Shown: piece by piece, positions 34,653 through 44,700 of the stretch
Numbering within the stretch: position 1 is the first letter of the stretch
How the letters are laid out: each line of letters begins with the position of its first letter
Source: Saccharothrix syringae
GTDB taxonomy: Bacteria; Actinomycetota; Actinomycetes; Mycobacteriales; Pseudonocardiaceae
Direction: 5' to 3'
DNA: 64,000 nt
Assembly: GCF_009498035.1 (NCBI RefSeq)
Contig: NZ_CP034550.1
Location: 3,224,001 to 3,288,000, forward strand
The notes under the pieces: model-generated
Told to the model about the DNA's origin: nothing
Databases searched by the model: none
Seen by the model: the letters and a program-made list of their open reading frames with translations, nothing else
Made by a program: the position numbers and the translations under genes

Positions 34653-34995
34653 CCGCCCTCCCGTGCAGGCCCATTTGCCGTCAGCGTAGGGCAGTTCGCC
34701 GATCGAGTGGTGTTTTTGCCCGCTCCCGCTGCTCCGACGCCGGAGCACAAGGTCAGATGACGCAGTTCTGCCGACTGAGTCGGTTCTTCTCCGACATTGA
34801 GCCGCAGAATTGCGGAGGAAACGTGGCCCGGCTCGTCGGGAGGGGGAGCACCGCACCGGTCCGGACCTGTCGCGCGGAGGCGCTCCGCTCGTGCGGAGAA
34901 GGCGAGCGCCTCCGTCGCCCGTCCCCAGGCGGCCGGCACACCCCTGTGCGGGGAGGGCGCCGCAGCTCCGGATGATGTTGCAGTCGCGACGACTC
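34653..34995. other. Gene-free region upstream of the NACHT gene
   Basis: This region must contain the NACHT promoter. GC-rich inverted pieces near 34880-34920 (GGAGGCGCTCC..GAGCGCCTCC) could form a hairpin. I see no convincing coding frame and no clear consensus promoter. Confidence 0.4.
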
Positions 34996-35480
34996 GACCA
35001 CTGGGATGCTTTCCAGACGTGGTCCGATGGGGCCTGAAGGGAATCTTCCGCGGCTCTATCGAAGAAGCACCCGGACGAGCTGAGGACATGTGCGTCCGGC
35101 TCTGTCGGAAGTCGGACCTGAAATCGGTGATCCGGCGCCTCGCCGAACAGTTGGGCGTGCATCCGGAGGCGCTGTGGGACTGGATCCGACGAGGCCAATT
35201 GTGGTGAGCAAGACGACCCGCTCGCCGCGGCCGAGCCCGACGAGCTGCGGCACCTCCGTGAAGGAAGCGCGGAGCTCAATCGGACCACCAAGATCCTCAA
35301 GGCCGCGTCCGCTTCGCTCACGGCGGAACTCGACTCGACCCGGGTGACGGTAGTGAAGTTCGGGCCGCTTCGGGGTTAAGCCCGTCCTCCGAGTCCCGGG
35401 CATCGCCTCCTCCACCCACCACAGCAGGCCGGCCCAGCCCGGCGTGAACGCGAGGACCGGTGATCACTGCTGCGCGCCCG
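34996..35480 (+). pseudogene. Decayed IS3 element end with OrfA and start of OrfB
   Basis: The terminus TTTCCAG..GTCCGATGGGGCCTGAAGG matches that of the IS3 element ending at about 13690. Then GRAEDM, LKSVIRRLAEQLGVHPEALW and DWIRR follow the OrfA sequence at 13500-13645. ELRHLREGSAELNRTTKILK and AASASLTAELDST continue it in another frame. GIASSTHH and VNARTGD match the OrfB segment GVASSTYHG..REREDR. Several frameshifts and stops show that it is long dead. Confidence 0.75.
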
Positions 35481-35549
35481 TGATACCGGCTACGCCGAAG
35501 AGGCTGGGGACGCTGATGCGGACGAAGAGGGCCGTGGCTGCTTTCCGGC

Positions 35550-36000
35550 GACGGCGAGCGGACGACCCCGGTGCGACGCGTGGAGCCGGCGCTCTGGAGC
35601 CGCGCTGGACGCGTCGGTCCGGGCCTGCGGTGTGCGCGCTGGATTCGCAAGCTGCGCCAACCGATCGGGACGAGGTCGGCAACCTGCACCAGGCCCTGCG
35701 GATGGCGACCGCCGACCCCGACCGCACCACCACGTGCGAGCTGGCCGGGGGAGTACTGCTGCTGACCCTGCCAGATGAGGCCGACATCGCGGTGCCGGGC
35801 AGGCTGGTGCGCGGCCAGAGCACCGATCTGGCGCTGACCGCGGCACAGCAGGCCCGCTAGCGGTTGTGCGCGCGCTGGTCCCGCGTGTTCGCCGATCCCG
35901 ACCCGGTGGCCTACTGCACCGCCTGGCCACGGGGTCGACCGGCAGACCCCTGCGACTGGTGGCGCTCAGCGGTGGTGTGTGCCGGTGTCGGGGGCGACGT
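35550..36000 (+). pseudogene. Unidentified decayed reading frame with internal TAG
   Basis: One frame reads EVGNLHQALRMATADPDRTT, ELAGGVLLLTLPDEADIAVP and GRLVRGQSTDLALTAAQQAR, then TAG (35858-35860), then RLCARWSRVFADPDPVAYCT and RPADPCDWWRSAVV. The protein-like composition continues across the stop, which suggests a nonsense change in a once-real gene. I do not recognise the family. Confidence 0.3.
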
Positions 36001-36069
36001 CGGCGAAGCCGGGCAGGGCGGTGCTCCCGTGCTCGGCCCCGGCGGGACGGTGGCCGGCCTCGATCAGGT

Positions 36070-36345
36070 GCAGGGTGAGGAAGACGTGGTCGATCCAGGG
36101 GGCGCCACCAGCCCCGGGAGGGCGGCGAACCAGAACCGGGCTGAGGGCTCGTAGCGGACCGGGCCCGCGAGTTGCCGACGAAGGGTCGCGTTCTCGTGCC
36201 GCAACACGAGCAGTTCGGCGTCCTTCGTCGCCTCGCTGCGCAGCAGCACCGACGGGAGGACCAGCAGCGTCCGGATCACCTCATGCAGCAGCACCGCGAT
36301 CATCTGGACGTGCTCACAACACGGTGACCACTCGCGCTCCCCCGG
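36070..36345 (-). pseudogene. N-terminal fragment of an integrase-type transposase
   Basis: The minus frame IRTLLVLPSVLLRSEATKDA followed by ELLVLRHENATLRRQL and RYEPSARFWFAAL is the start of the actinobacterial rve-type transposases (LL..SKDAEILVLRHQ..VLRRQ...RY.PADR.WFAAL). The frame then leaves the family, so the DDE core is missing. The flanking sequence is mixed IS debris. Confidence 0.6.
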
Positions 36346-36647
36346 CGGCGATGGCTTTCCGGGCGGCACAAGCCAACACGCACCGCTGTGCTTGTGCCGA
36401 CTGTTACCCATACGAGCAGGACGCGAGGTTGGCAGATCGGTCACTGCAGTTTCAGAGTAGGAAAAAAATGACTACTGCCGAGTGTTGGCTATGTCGGAGG
36501 TGAGGCGCCGCATGACTGCATGGATGAAAACCATGCCTCGGCGGAGAAGGTGTCGGGTCGAGCCCGGAGCATGTTATGACACGCTGGAAGATCCCGACCT
36601 GTCGGTAGTGCGTCGTCCCGGCCTTCGGGAATCTCGCTGTATTACGT

Positions 36648-36719
36648 GCTTCCTCTCAAGGCGTTTACGCCGGTTGCGCAGGGCAGCGCCGGCCCTTCAG
36701 GGCCGGTGAGAACCGTATC
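36648..36719 (+). repeat. Second solitary CRISPR-type repeat with the same leader-like block
   Basis: Bases 36683-36719 resemble the ACCGG/CCGGT form of the array repeat (GCAGCGCCGGCCC...GGGCCGGTGAG) with an eroded 3' end. The 35 bases upstream (TGCTTCCTCTCAAGGCG...) match those before the solitary repeat at 19258, with about eight differences. The stem GCCGGCCCT/AGGGCCGGT is intact. No second repeat follows. Confidence 0.65.
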
Positions 36720-36848
36720 GGGCATGAACACGGTGCTAACGGTGACCTGGTGGGAGCGTGACATTCGCGGCATCGGCCCACGCGTCGTTCTCGCGCCGGC
36801 ACAGGGGACTGCGCTTGTTCGCCGTGGTGTTGCACGCGGCGGTCGAGG

Positions 36849-37916
36849 TCAGGGGGTCGTCAGGCCCCGGTCGGCGCGTTCGGCGCGCCGGGCGAGGCCG
36901 ACCGCCACGGGCACCGCCAGTGCGAGGACCGCTGCCCCGACCCACACCATCCAGGGCTGCACCGACATGGGCGCGCTGTAGTGCGCGCCGGGTGTGCGGC
37001 CGCCGTCGCGACCGCTGACCACGACGGCGATCAGCACCCCGATCGTGGTCAGGACCGCCAGCAGTGCCACCACTCGTCGGCCGGTCACCAGGGCACCCCG
37101 GGTGCGTCCGAGCCGCTCGTTGGGGCGTGCCGGGGCGAGCAGTCGCGTCAGGAGCAGCACGGCGACCGGTACCTGCAACAGCCACAGGGTGGTGCGGGGC
37201 CAGCCGTCGAACCAGACGTTGGTGCCGTAGAGCAGGGTGTGCCAGGCGCTGAGGACGTAGACGACGATCACGAACCGGTGCAGTGCCCGCCAGGCCCGGG
37301 CGCCGGTGCGGTTGCGCAGGTAGTAGGCCAGGCCCAGCGGGATGGCCAGGTAGAAGGCCAGCAGTCCGAGCAGGACCGCGACGCGGCCGGTGCCGGAGGG
37401 GTACCCGCCGGGCACGAACACCTCGACGAACGCGCTGCCGATCCGACCGGCCCAGTCCAGGCCGTACTCGTTGACCCGCACCAGCTCGGCGAAGAACCAG
37501 AACGCGTGGCCGAACATCAGCCCGATCGTGGTCAGGCTCGTGGCCCGGTGCCACCGCTCCACCGCGACCGGCGAGATGCGCGGCCCGCGGGGGCGGGCGC
37601 TGGAGCGGACGAGGCCGAGCATGGTGGTCAACCACGCCCACAGCAGTGCCGTCCAGCCGAACGCCTGGCACAGCCAGTACATCAGGTAGGCGTCGGCATC
37701 GGCGAGGAACGGCATCACCGCGACGGTCGCCGACGTCCCGGACCGCACCCGCGAGTACAGCCATGCGAAGATCGCGGCGGTGACCACCAACGCGACCGTG
37801 GCGTCGACCACGGCCGTTCTCAGGTCCGCCCGCAGCCCTGGCCAGCGCCGAGTACCGTCGACCGTCGACTCCGCAGAGACCACCACGCCCCCAACCTCCG
37901 TGAGCGGATGACGCAC
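36849..37916 (-). CDS. Ferric-reductase-like transmembrane protein
   Basis: The protein has 355 residues from GTG 37916 (a later GTG at VVVSAES is possible). Seven or eight membrane segments are visible, with paired histidines in the FRE/NOX-like positions: RWHRATSLTTIGLMFGHAFW and ALHRFVIVVYVLSAWHTLLY. These would bind two b haems. No FAD/NAD binding domain follows, so electrons must come from a partner, as in the MsrQ/YedZ type or FRD-only proteins. The extracellular tail after GVLIAVVVSGRDGG is short. No electron donor is encoded beside it. Confidence 0.8.
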   Translation of the reverse strand: MRHPLTEVGGVVVSAESTVDGTRRWPGLRADLRTAVVDATVALVVTAAIFAWLYSRVRSGTSATVAVMPFLADADAYLMYWLCQAFGWTALLWAWLTTMLGLVRSSARPRGPRISPVAVERWHRATSLTTIGLMFGHAFWFFAELVRVNEYGLDWAGRIGSAFVEVFVPGGYPSGTGRVAVLLGLLAFYLAIPLGLAYYLRNRTGARAWRALHRFVIVVYVLSAWHTLLYGTNVWFDGWPRTTLWLLQVPVAVLLLTRLLAPARPNERLGRTRGALVTGRRVVALLAVLTTIGVLIAVVVSGRDGGRTPGAHYSAPMSVQPWMVWVGAAVLALAVPVAVGLARRAERADRGLTTP

Positions 37917-38840
37917 CGGTGCGCCTTCCTTACTTGATCCAGTCGGATGCGGGACGTCGGAAGTTCCCGTCGTCGGTCTGCCGGTCGCCCGGCGGTGTGA
38001 GCCGGATCGGCTCCGGTCGCCGCAGCGGACGTCCGGCCCACGTCGGCTGCCTCGGCGTGGGACAAGCCCGGCAGCCGGGGGAGAACCAGCGCTTCACGAC
38101 GGTTCGAAGTCGGGTTCCGGGTGCGAAGTGTGTCCTGCCAGTCCACGGCCGGCGAGCGCAGCACCATCGGCTCTGACGCGCCCGCGACGAAGGTCCTCGC
38201 GCTCGCACGGCAACCGCACCAGTTCTCTGGTGGTCACCCGGAACGCTGCTATCGCCGAGTGGCCTTCGAGCGGCACGGGGTTTGTCGCGCTCGTCGCGGA
38301 CCTCGACCGGGTGATCACCGAGAGCCGGTCCGGCAGCTTCTACGCGCGCCTCGTTCAGCAGGTGGACATGGCCGTGAAGATGCGTTGCGGTCCGTGTGGA
38401 AGCAGCGGGCACTCGGATGGCGGACATCCGGAAGAGTGGTTGCGTTCGCAGTTCGCGCCGATGGTTGTCGCTGAGCCGATCGGATCTGTCACGCACCGTC
38501 TTATCGGAGGCGCAAGGGGGACTTCCGGCTGGCTCTGTGGGCCTTTCGGCCTCTGTCGATGCGTCTGGTCCGGGGAAAGCATGGAGGGTCCGGTCGGCGC
38601 TGCGGCCCAGCGCCCGGCCGTACTGCAAGCAGGTGTACCCGGTGTCTGATCCGGTTCCACTTCGACTCGAGTTACCTCGTGCCCATCGACACAGACAGAC
38701 CGCACACCAGGGACACACGACTGTGCAACACGGCCTTTCGTCCACTATTTCGCAGGGCCTTTCGCGTTGACAGTCGAGTTGTCAACCGCTTCGTCCGCCC
38801 GGGACGCCCTGGAGCGTCCCTGACCAATGGAGGAACACTC
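37917..38840. other. Long stretch without a convincing gene
   Basis: Several overlapping frames are open because of GC content, but none has both coding-like composition and a start with ribosome site. A minus-strand reading near 37930-38110 (RWFSPGCRACP, GNFRRPASDWIK) could be a gene end. The last 60 bp before 38841 hold the promoter region of the secreted protein. No repeats of note. Confidence 0.35.
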
Positions 38841-39305
38841 ATGTTACCGACGAGATCTCGTGTCCGTAAGCTGCACGTGGCGATTGCGCTGGGGATCGGT
38901 GCGCTGGCGGCGACCGGCGCACCGTTGCTGACCGCTTCGGCCGCTCCGGCGCCGTCGTGCAGCAACGCCACCTTGCGCGGCACCTACACCTTCTCCGAGG
39001 ACGGCTGGACGGTCTCCGGGACGGGCACCACCCCGTTCGCCTTCGCCGGGGTGCAGACCTACAACGGCAATGGCACGGGTGCGGGCATCGTCAGCAGCAG
39101 CTTCAACGGCGTCATCACGCCGGCCACCGCCAACACCGCGACCTATCAGGTCGACGCCGACTGCACGGGGACCGTGGCCTACACCAACTCCGGGGTCACC
39201 TCCCACTTCGACATCTACCTGGACCCCAAGGGCGACTCCTTCACCTTCATCGAGACCGACCCTGGAAGCGTCTCCGCCGGCGTCGAAACCCGCGTGTCCA
39301 AGTAG
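38841..39305 (+). CDS. Small secreted protein of unknown function
   Basis: The protein has 154 residues from ATG 38841, with GGAGG eight bases upstream. A Sec signal peptide is clear: basic RSRVRKLH, hydrophobic VAIALGIGALAATGAPLL, and cleavage after TASA or ASA near residue 33. The mature part is beta-rich and low in charge (LRGTYTFSEDGWTVSGTG, AFAGVQTYNGNGTGAGIV), with two cysteines (CSN... and DADCTGT) that may form a disulfide. The repeating G/T-rich strands suggest a small beta-barrel or lipocalin-like fold. No enzyme motif is seen. Confidence 0.8.
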   Translation: MLPTRSRVRKLHVAIALGIGALAATGAPLLTASAAPAPSCSNATLRGTYTFSEDGWTVSGTGTTPFAFAGVQTYNGNGTGAGIVSSSFNGVITPATANTATYQVDADCTGTVAYTNSGVTSHFDIYLDPKGDSFTFIETDPGSVSAGVETRVSK

Positions 39306-39599
39306 GCATCAGTCCCACACCCCGGGGAAGCGGCCGGGCCGAACACTGCGGGCCGAATGGACCTCCACTACTGCGCTGAAGTTTCTCCACGAAATGACGT
39401 GAGCCTCTGGTTGACGGAACGGACGGAGCTGCCAAGGTCACACTCGTCGTCCACCGCCACCTGATGGAGTTCCGGTCTGCCAGTGGGCCCTCGACCACCA
39501 GTAGCTCGGAAACGTCTACTAAACAGCGCACAGGGTTCGCTGAGTAATGGGCGACCGAGTTTGCGCCGAAGAGCGGATGCGGGGTTGTTGTGATTCCCG
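39306..39599. other. Spacer downstream of the secreted protein
   Basis: No gene or hairpin terminator was recognised. It leads into decayed transposase sequence. Confidence 0.4.
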
Positions 39600-39990
39600 G
39601 CCATGGTTGGCGGTTCCCGGACCTGCCAGGCGGTGGTCGAGCTGATCCGGCTGGTCGTCGGAGTGGACATGACCGAGCAGGGCTTCGGCTTGTGTGCGCG
39701 GCCACGGCTTCACCCCGCAGCGCCCGGTTCGCCGGATCGACCAGTGCGGACTGCGCTCGGACGCCGCGCCGCCTGGTCGGTCCCGGGCGCCGAAGGGCAG
39801 GACCCCGATCGTGCGGGTGACCGGCCAGCGGCCGCGGGTCGACGTCATGTCCGCGGTCGCCTCGCGCGGCGCGCTGTGGTTCACCGTGTTCACCGAACGC
39901 TTCACGGCGCCGGTGCTCACCACGTTCCTCGACCGCGTCGCCGGTCAGGCGGGCAGGAAGGTGCATGTCGTCGCCCGGCACCCTGTGCAC
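39600..39990 (+). pseudogene. IS630-like transposase remnant
   Basis: Pieces in two frames: RQAVVELIRLVVGVDMTEQG (39620-39690), then GFTPQRPVRR joined directly to IDQCGLRSDAAPPGRSRAPK, skipping about 30 residues, then TPIVRVTGQRPRVDVMSAVA, RGALWFTVFTERFTAPVLTT and FLDRVAGQAGRKVHVVA. This is the helix-turn-helix and first catalytic aspartate region of an IS630 transposase with an internal deletion. It ends before the second aspartate and runs into other sequence. It is a different subgroup from the element at 17015. Confidence 0.75.
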
Positions 39991-40392
39991 AACGGACTGC
40001 TCGCCTTGGCCGATGTCGGCTACACCGGAGCAGGCGCCAGTCCGTTACACGTCGACAGCCGCGCCCACAACAGGCTCCTGCGCGGTATCCGCGTCTGCGG
40101 CGAACCGCGCAACAACGCCTGGCACAGCATGGCCGGGGTGGTCGTCGACGCGGAACCGCGGGTCGGCGCCCAGCTCTCCCGGGAACGGTGGCGCCCCGCG
40201 CTGCCGGAGATCTGCGAGAGCACCGGCCGACTGCTCGACGTCCTCGGCGTCGCCGGGCAGTGGTCGCGGTTCGACCCCGAGCGGTACCCGTTCGTGCACA
40301 AGGTCGCGGCACGCCTGCGCGAGCACGATGACCGCGAGCAGTTCCTCGCCGGCGTCGACGTCTTCCGGGCCGGTATCGCGACCCTCCGGTAG
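39991..40392 (+). pseudogene. IS5-like fragment fused to the C-terminus of a TetR-family regulator
   Basis: The frame continues from the IS630 remnant without a stop. LLALADVGYTGAGASP...RAHNRLLRGIRVCGE resembles the ADxGYxGAG...RAHARxRxxGE segment of IS5-type transposases. From about 40110, ERWRPALPEICESTG, LLDVLGVAGQWSRFDPERYP and FVHKVAARLREHDDREQFLA read as the ligand-binding half of a TetR-family protein without its DNA-binding domain. The 232-codon frame is a chance fusion of three broken genes. Confidence 0.55.
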
Positions 40393-40454
40393 CCGGCCGC
40401 CTCTGGTCCACAACGGACTGATCACTTCGCGCGGGTTGCCTGTACGGGCAGGGA

Positions 40455-40960
40455 TGGTGTTCGAACGCGTACGGCCCTGCGGCACGGGCCGCCCCGTCGC
40501 CGAAGTGCGGTTTCCGTGGAGTGCGCCGGGGCTCGTCGACGTCCTGCGGGAAACACCGCGCTCGGCCGCCGCCGCGGGTGAGTTGCGCAGGCAGCCGTTC
40601 GCGGTCAAGCGGGTGCTGGACGTGCGGGACGACCGGCTGCTGGTCGTGGTGGGACCGGAATCGGGGCTCGGCGGGGTCTTCCGGGGCGTCGGGGCGGGAC
40701 GCGGTCGCGGCCTGCCGGGCGCGCCTGCTGGACGTCGCCCGCGCGGGGCTGTTCCCGGCCGTCCGGTTCACCGGGCCGCGCCGGGTGCTCGACGCCTGGG
40801 CGGCCGGCCCGGGCTGCTGCTGCGCCGGGCCGGGCTGCCGGACTGGGTGGTGGTCGAGGCGGGCGGCGCGGACCGGGTCGACGGCGTGGCGCGGGTGGTC
40901 GCGGCCGGGGGAGAGGATGTCGTCGGGCGGTGTCGACGGGCTGCCGCGCACCCTGACGGA
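40455..40960 (+). pseudogene. Frameshifted gene, possibly DAHP-synthase-like
   Basis: The first frame gives PGLVDVLRETPRSAAAAGEL and VKRVLDVRDDRLLVVVGPES, close to the R..IL.G.DDRLLVVVGPCS start of class I DAHP synthases, but with the key cysteine changed to glutamate. Coding character then moves to another frame (AVAACRARLLDVARAGLFPA, 40690-40800) and back (LLLRRAGLPDWVVVEAGGAD). Two indels are implied. The family assignment is weak; the decay is better supported. Confidence 0.35.
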
Positions 40961-41021
40961 CGCTGTGCGGCGCGGCCGCCTCCGGAGATGAGCCCACCCC
41001 GGGGTCGAGTCGACCCCGGTC

Positions 41022-41573
41022 CTACGGGGTGCCCGGTGCGCGCGAGGACGCCAGGCGCCGCCTGCGCCGGTACTCGGCGGCCTTCATCCGGTTGCCGCAC
41101 TCGGTCATGCCGCACCACCGGCGGGGCTTGCCGCGCGTGTCGTCCACGAACAGGCGCGTGCACTCCGGCCGGCCGCACTCGCGCACCCGGGCCAGGTCCG
41201 GCGAGCCGATCAGCTCGATCGCGTCCCTGGCCACCGTCGACAGCACGGCCGTGACGTCGCCGTGCCGCTCCACGGCGCCGTCGGCGGTGAACACCGGCCG
41301 CACCGGTGGCGGATCGGCGAATGCCTGCAACGCGGCGTGCGCCACCTCCCGCGGCGGCTCCACGCGCAGCGCGGCGTACACCAGCTCGCGCAGCTCGCGA
41401 ACGCGCAGCACGTCGTCCCCGGACACCTCGGGCCGACGGGTCAGCAGCTTGGCCTCGACCACCCAGTCCGCGACCGCCCCCTCGTCCGGCAGCAGCTCCT
41501 CCCGCTCGCCGCGCCGCCACTTCAGCGTCCCCGCCAGGTCCAACGACACCCGGCCGCTCACGAACACGTGCAC
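41022..41573 (-). CDS. CGNR zinc-finger (ABATE-type) regulator
   Basis: The protein has 183 residues from GTG 41573. The C-terminal zinc finger CGRPECTRLFVDDTRGKPRR followed by WCGMTECGNRMKAAEYRRRR holds four cysteines and the CGNR motif that names the family. The N-terminal part (SGRVSLDLAGTLKWRRG, VRELRELVYAALR) is the ABATE domain thought to bind a ligand. Such proteins are actinobacterial transcription factors. It is divergent from the first AfsR-like regulator by 194 bp, so it may act on that promoter. Confidence 0.88.
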   Translation of the reverse strand: MHVFVSGRVSLDLAGTLKWRRGEREELLPDEGAVADWVVEAKLLTRRPEVSGDDVLRVRELRELVYAALRVEPPREVAHAALQAFADPPPVRPVFTADGAVERHGDVTAVLSTVARDAIELIGSPDLARVRECGRPECTRLFVDDTRGKPRRWCGMTECGNRMKAAEYRRRRRLASSRAPGTP

Positions 41574-41767
41574 ATCACCATTCTGACGGTGACGTCAACC
41601 GGTCGATCGGCGGGCCGGTGCTCGGAGCACGGGACCGGTCACCCGTCGTGCTCATGCCCTTACCGCACTGCCGTCGCGGCCCCGCACGGCTCTCCGCCGA
41701 TCTCGCCGGGCCGGTGCGCGGCTACCGTGGTGGCGCTCGTGTCGAGACGGGGGAAGGTCGGCTGCGG

Positions 41768-44700
41768 ATGTCCGGTGCGGAGAACGGGTTGCGCGTCCAA
41801 CTGCTCGGCCCGGTGCGGGCCTGGGCGGGGGAGCGGGTCGTCGACCTGGGGTCGGCCCGGCCGCGCACGGTGTTCGCCGTCCTCGCGTCGCGCGCCGACT
41901 CGGTGGTCCTGCGCGATGAGCTGGTCGCGGCCGTGTGGGGTGCGGACGCCCCGGCCCACGCGGTCGGCAACCTGCACACCCACGTGTCCGCGCTGCGCCG
42001 GGCCCTGGAGCCCGAGCACCGCCGTGGCGAGCCCTGGCGGCTGCTGACCTCCACCGGCTCCGGCTACCGCCTGCACCTCGCGCCCGCCGGGGTGGACGCC
42101 GCCGAGTTCGCGCGGCTGCACGAGGTGGCGCGACGGCGGTTCGCGGAGGCGGACCCGAGCGGTGCGCTGGAGGCCGCGGACGCGGCGCTGGGGCTGTGGC
42201 GCGGCGAGGCCATGGCCGACTCGTCCGGTCCGTTCGTCGAGGCGCAGCGGCTCCTGCTGGACGAACTGCGGATCGTGACCACCGAGCTGCGGGCGGAGGC
42301 GGCGCTCGCGGTGGGCCGCCACGCCGGGCTGGTGGACGAGCTGGCGGCCACGGTCGCAGCGCACCCGGCGCGCGAGCACCCGCGCGGGCTGCTGATGCGG
42401 GCCCTGCACGCCTGCGGGCGCGCGGCCGAGGCCCTGGAGACCTACGACGACCTGCGGCGCGTCCTGGTCGACGGCCTCGGGATCGAGCCGAGCGCCGAGC
42501 TGCGCCGGCTGCGGGACCGCATCGCCGACGGGCTGGCGCCCAGCCCGACCCCGCCCCGCACCGCCGTCCCGGTCCGGCCGCCTGCCCGCACCACCCCGGT
42601 CACGCCGCCGACCCGCACCGCACCTCCGCCGGCACTGCCCGTGCTCGCGGGCCGCGAGGCGGAGCTGGAGGCGGTCGAGGAGCTGGTGCGCGGCGTCGCC
42701 GGTGGGCGCGGCGGCCGGCTGTGGGTCGAGGGCGAGCTGGGCATCGGCAAGTCGAGCCTGGTCACCGCGGTCCTGGCACGGGCCGGGCGGCTCGGGGTCC
42801 GGTTCGCCCACGCCGTGGCCGAGGAGCTGGGGCGCCGGTTCCCGCTCGGGACGGCCCTGGAGTGCCTGGACGTCACCGCGCGCTCGGCCGACCCGCGCGG
42901 TGCCGAGATCTGGCGGGCGCTGCGGGGCGACCAGGCCGCCCGGGGCCTGCTGGGCGGCGGCGACCCGGTCGGCTCCGCCCTGGACGACCTGGTGGCGCTG
43001 ATCGGCGCGTGGTGCGAGGAGGGGCCGGTGGTCCTGGCCGTGGACGACCTCCAGTGGGCCGACGAGGCGAGCGTCGTGTTCTGGCACCGCCTGCTGCGGC
43101 TGACCGAGCGCCTGCCGCTGCTGCTGGTGGGCGCGGCCCGGCCGCTGCCGCACCGCGCGGACGTGCGGCGGCTGCGCCGCGAGGTCGAGTCCTCGGCGGG
43201 GCGGCTGCTCGACCTCGCGCCCCTGGACGACCGCGCCGTGGCGGGCATGATCGGCGGGCTGGTCGGCGCCCCGGCCGGACCGGGCCTGCGCCGGATCGCC
43301 GAACGCGCCGCCGGCAACCCCCTCTACGTGCGGGAGATCGCCGACGCCCTGGTCCGCGACGGGGTGGTGCGGCTGGAGGCCGACACCGCGGACGTGTCGG
43401 CCGGTGCGTTCGACCGGGCGCCGCGGTCGCTGGTGTCGGCGGTCACCGGCCGCCTGCGCTACCTGGGCGAGGCGACCCGCGAGGTGCTGCGCTGGGCGGC
43501 CCTGCTCGGCGGTGAGTTCACCGCGGACGACCTGGCCGCCGTGCTGGGCAGACCGGTCACGGGCGTGGTCGGCGCGGTCGACGAGGCCGTCGCGGCGGGC
43601 GTGCTGCGCGACGCGGGGGTGCGGTTGGCCTTCCGCCACCCGGTGATCCGGCAGGCGCTCTACGAGGACACGCCCCTGGCGCTGCGGGTCGCGCTGCACC
43701 AGCAGGCCGCCCAGGCGCTGGCGCGGTCCGGCGCGCCGGTCGAGCACGTCGCCGGGCAGCTCCTCGCCGGCCGCGGCTCCGCGCCCTGGGTGGGGGACTG
43801 GCTGGTCGGCGCGGCGCCGCTGCTGACCTACCGCGCGCCGCTGGTCGCGGTGGAACTGCTGCGCCGCGAGGTCGACCCGGACGTGGACTTCGGCGACCGG
43901 GCCCGCAGCGCGGTGCTGATCGCGCACCTGGCCAACGCCCTGTTCCGCATCGGCCGCGACGCCGAGGCCGAGTCCTGCGCGCGGCGCGCCCTGCCGCTGC
44001 TGGCCGACCCGGACCTGGCCGCGCAGACCCGGTGGATCCTCGCCTACGTGCCCTACCGGGCCTCGCGCGCCGAGGAGGCGCTGGCGATCCTGGACGACGC
44101 GCTGGCGGACCCGGCCCTGCCGGAGGCGTGGCGGGCGCGGCTGGTGTCGCTGGTGGCGCTGGTGCAGCGGGCGGGCGTCGGCGAGGTCGAGCGCTCCGCC
44201 GAGACCGCCCGCGAGGCCGTCCGGCTGGGCGAGGCGGCCGGTGACCCGTTCGCGATCGGCCAGGGGCTGGAGGTGCTGTGGCAGGTCGACGCGGTGCGCC
44301 GCGACTACGCCGCGGCCGTCGTGCACCTGGACCGGGCGATGGAGGTCGTCGGCACCGAACCCGGCCTGTCCGACCTGCGGCTGGTGCTGCTGGACAACCG
44401 GGCGTTCACGCTCCAGTGCCTCGACCGGCTCGACGACGCGACCGCCGACCTGCGCCTGGCCGCCGAGATCGCGGGCCAGGGCGCGCCCGCGGCCGGGGTG
44501 CAGGTGGCCGGCGCGGTGCACGACTTCTGGTTGGGGCGCTGGGACGACGCCACCGCGCGGCTGTCCGCCGTGCTCGACGACGACCCCGCGTTCACCGGCT
44601 TCGGCCTGCGCGAGGGCGGCCCCGTCCTGCTGTTGCACGGCGTGGGCGCCCTCATCGCCGCGCACCGCGACGACCAGGCCGGGCTGGACCGGCACCTGGA

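Noticed and set aside
32175..35321. A 1048-residue version of the NACHT protein
   Set aside because: The first 223 codons of the open frame are antisense to an IS3 remnant and intergenic DNA; ATG 34652 has a good ribosome site and starts the recognisable domain.
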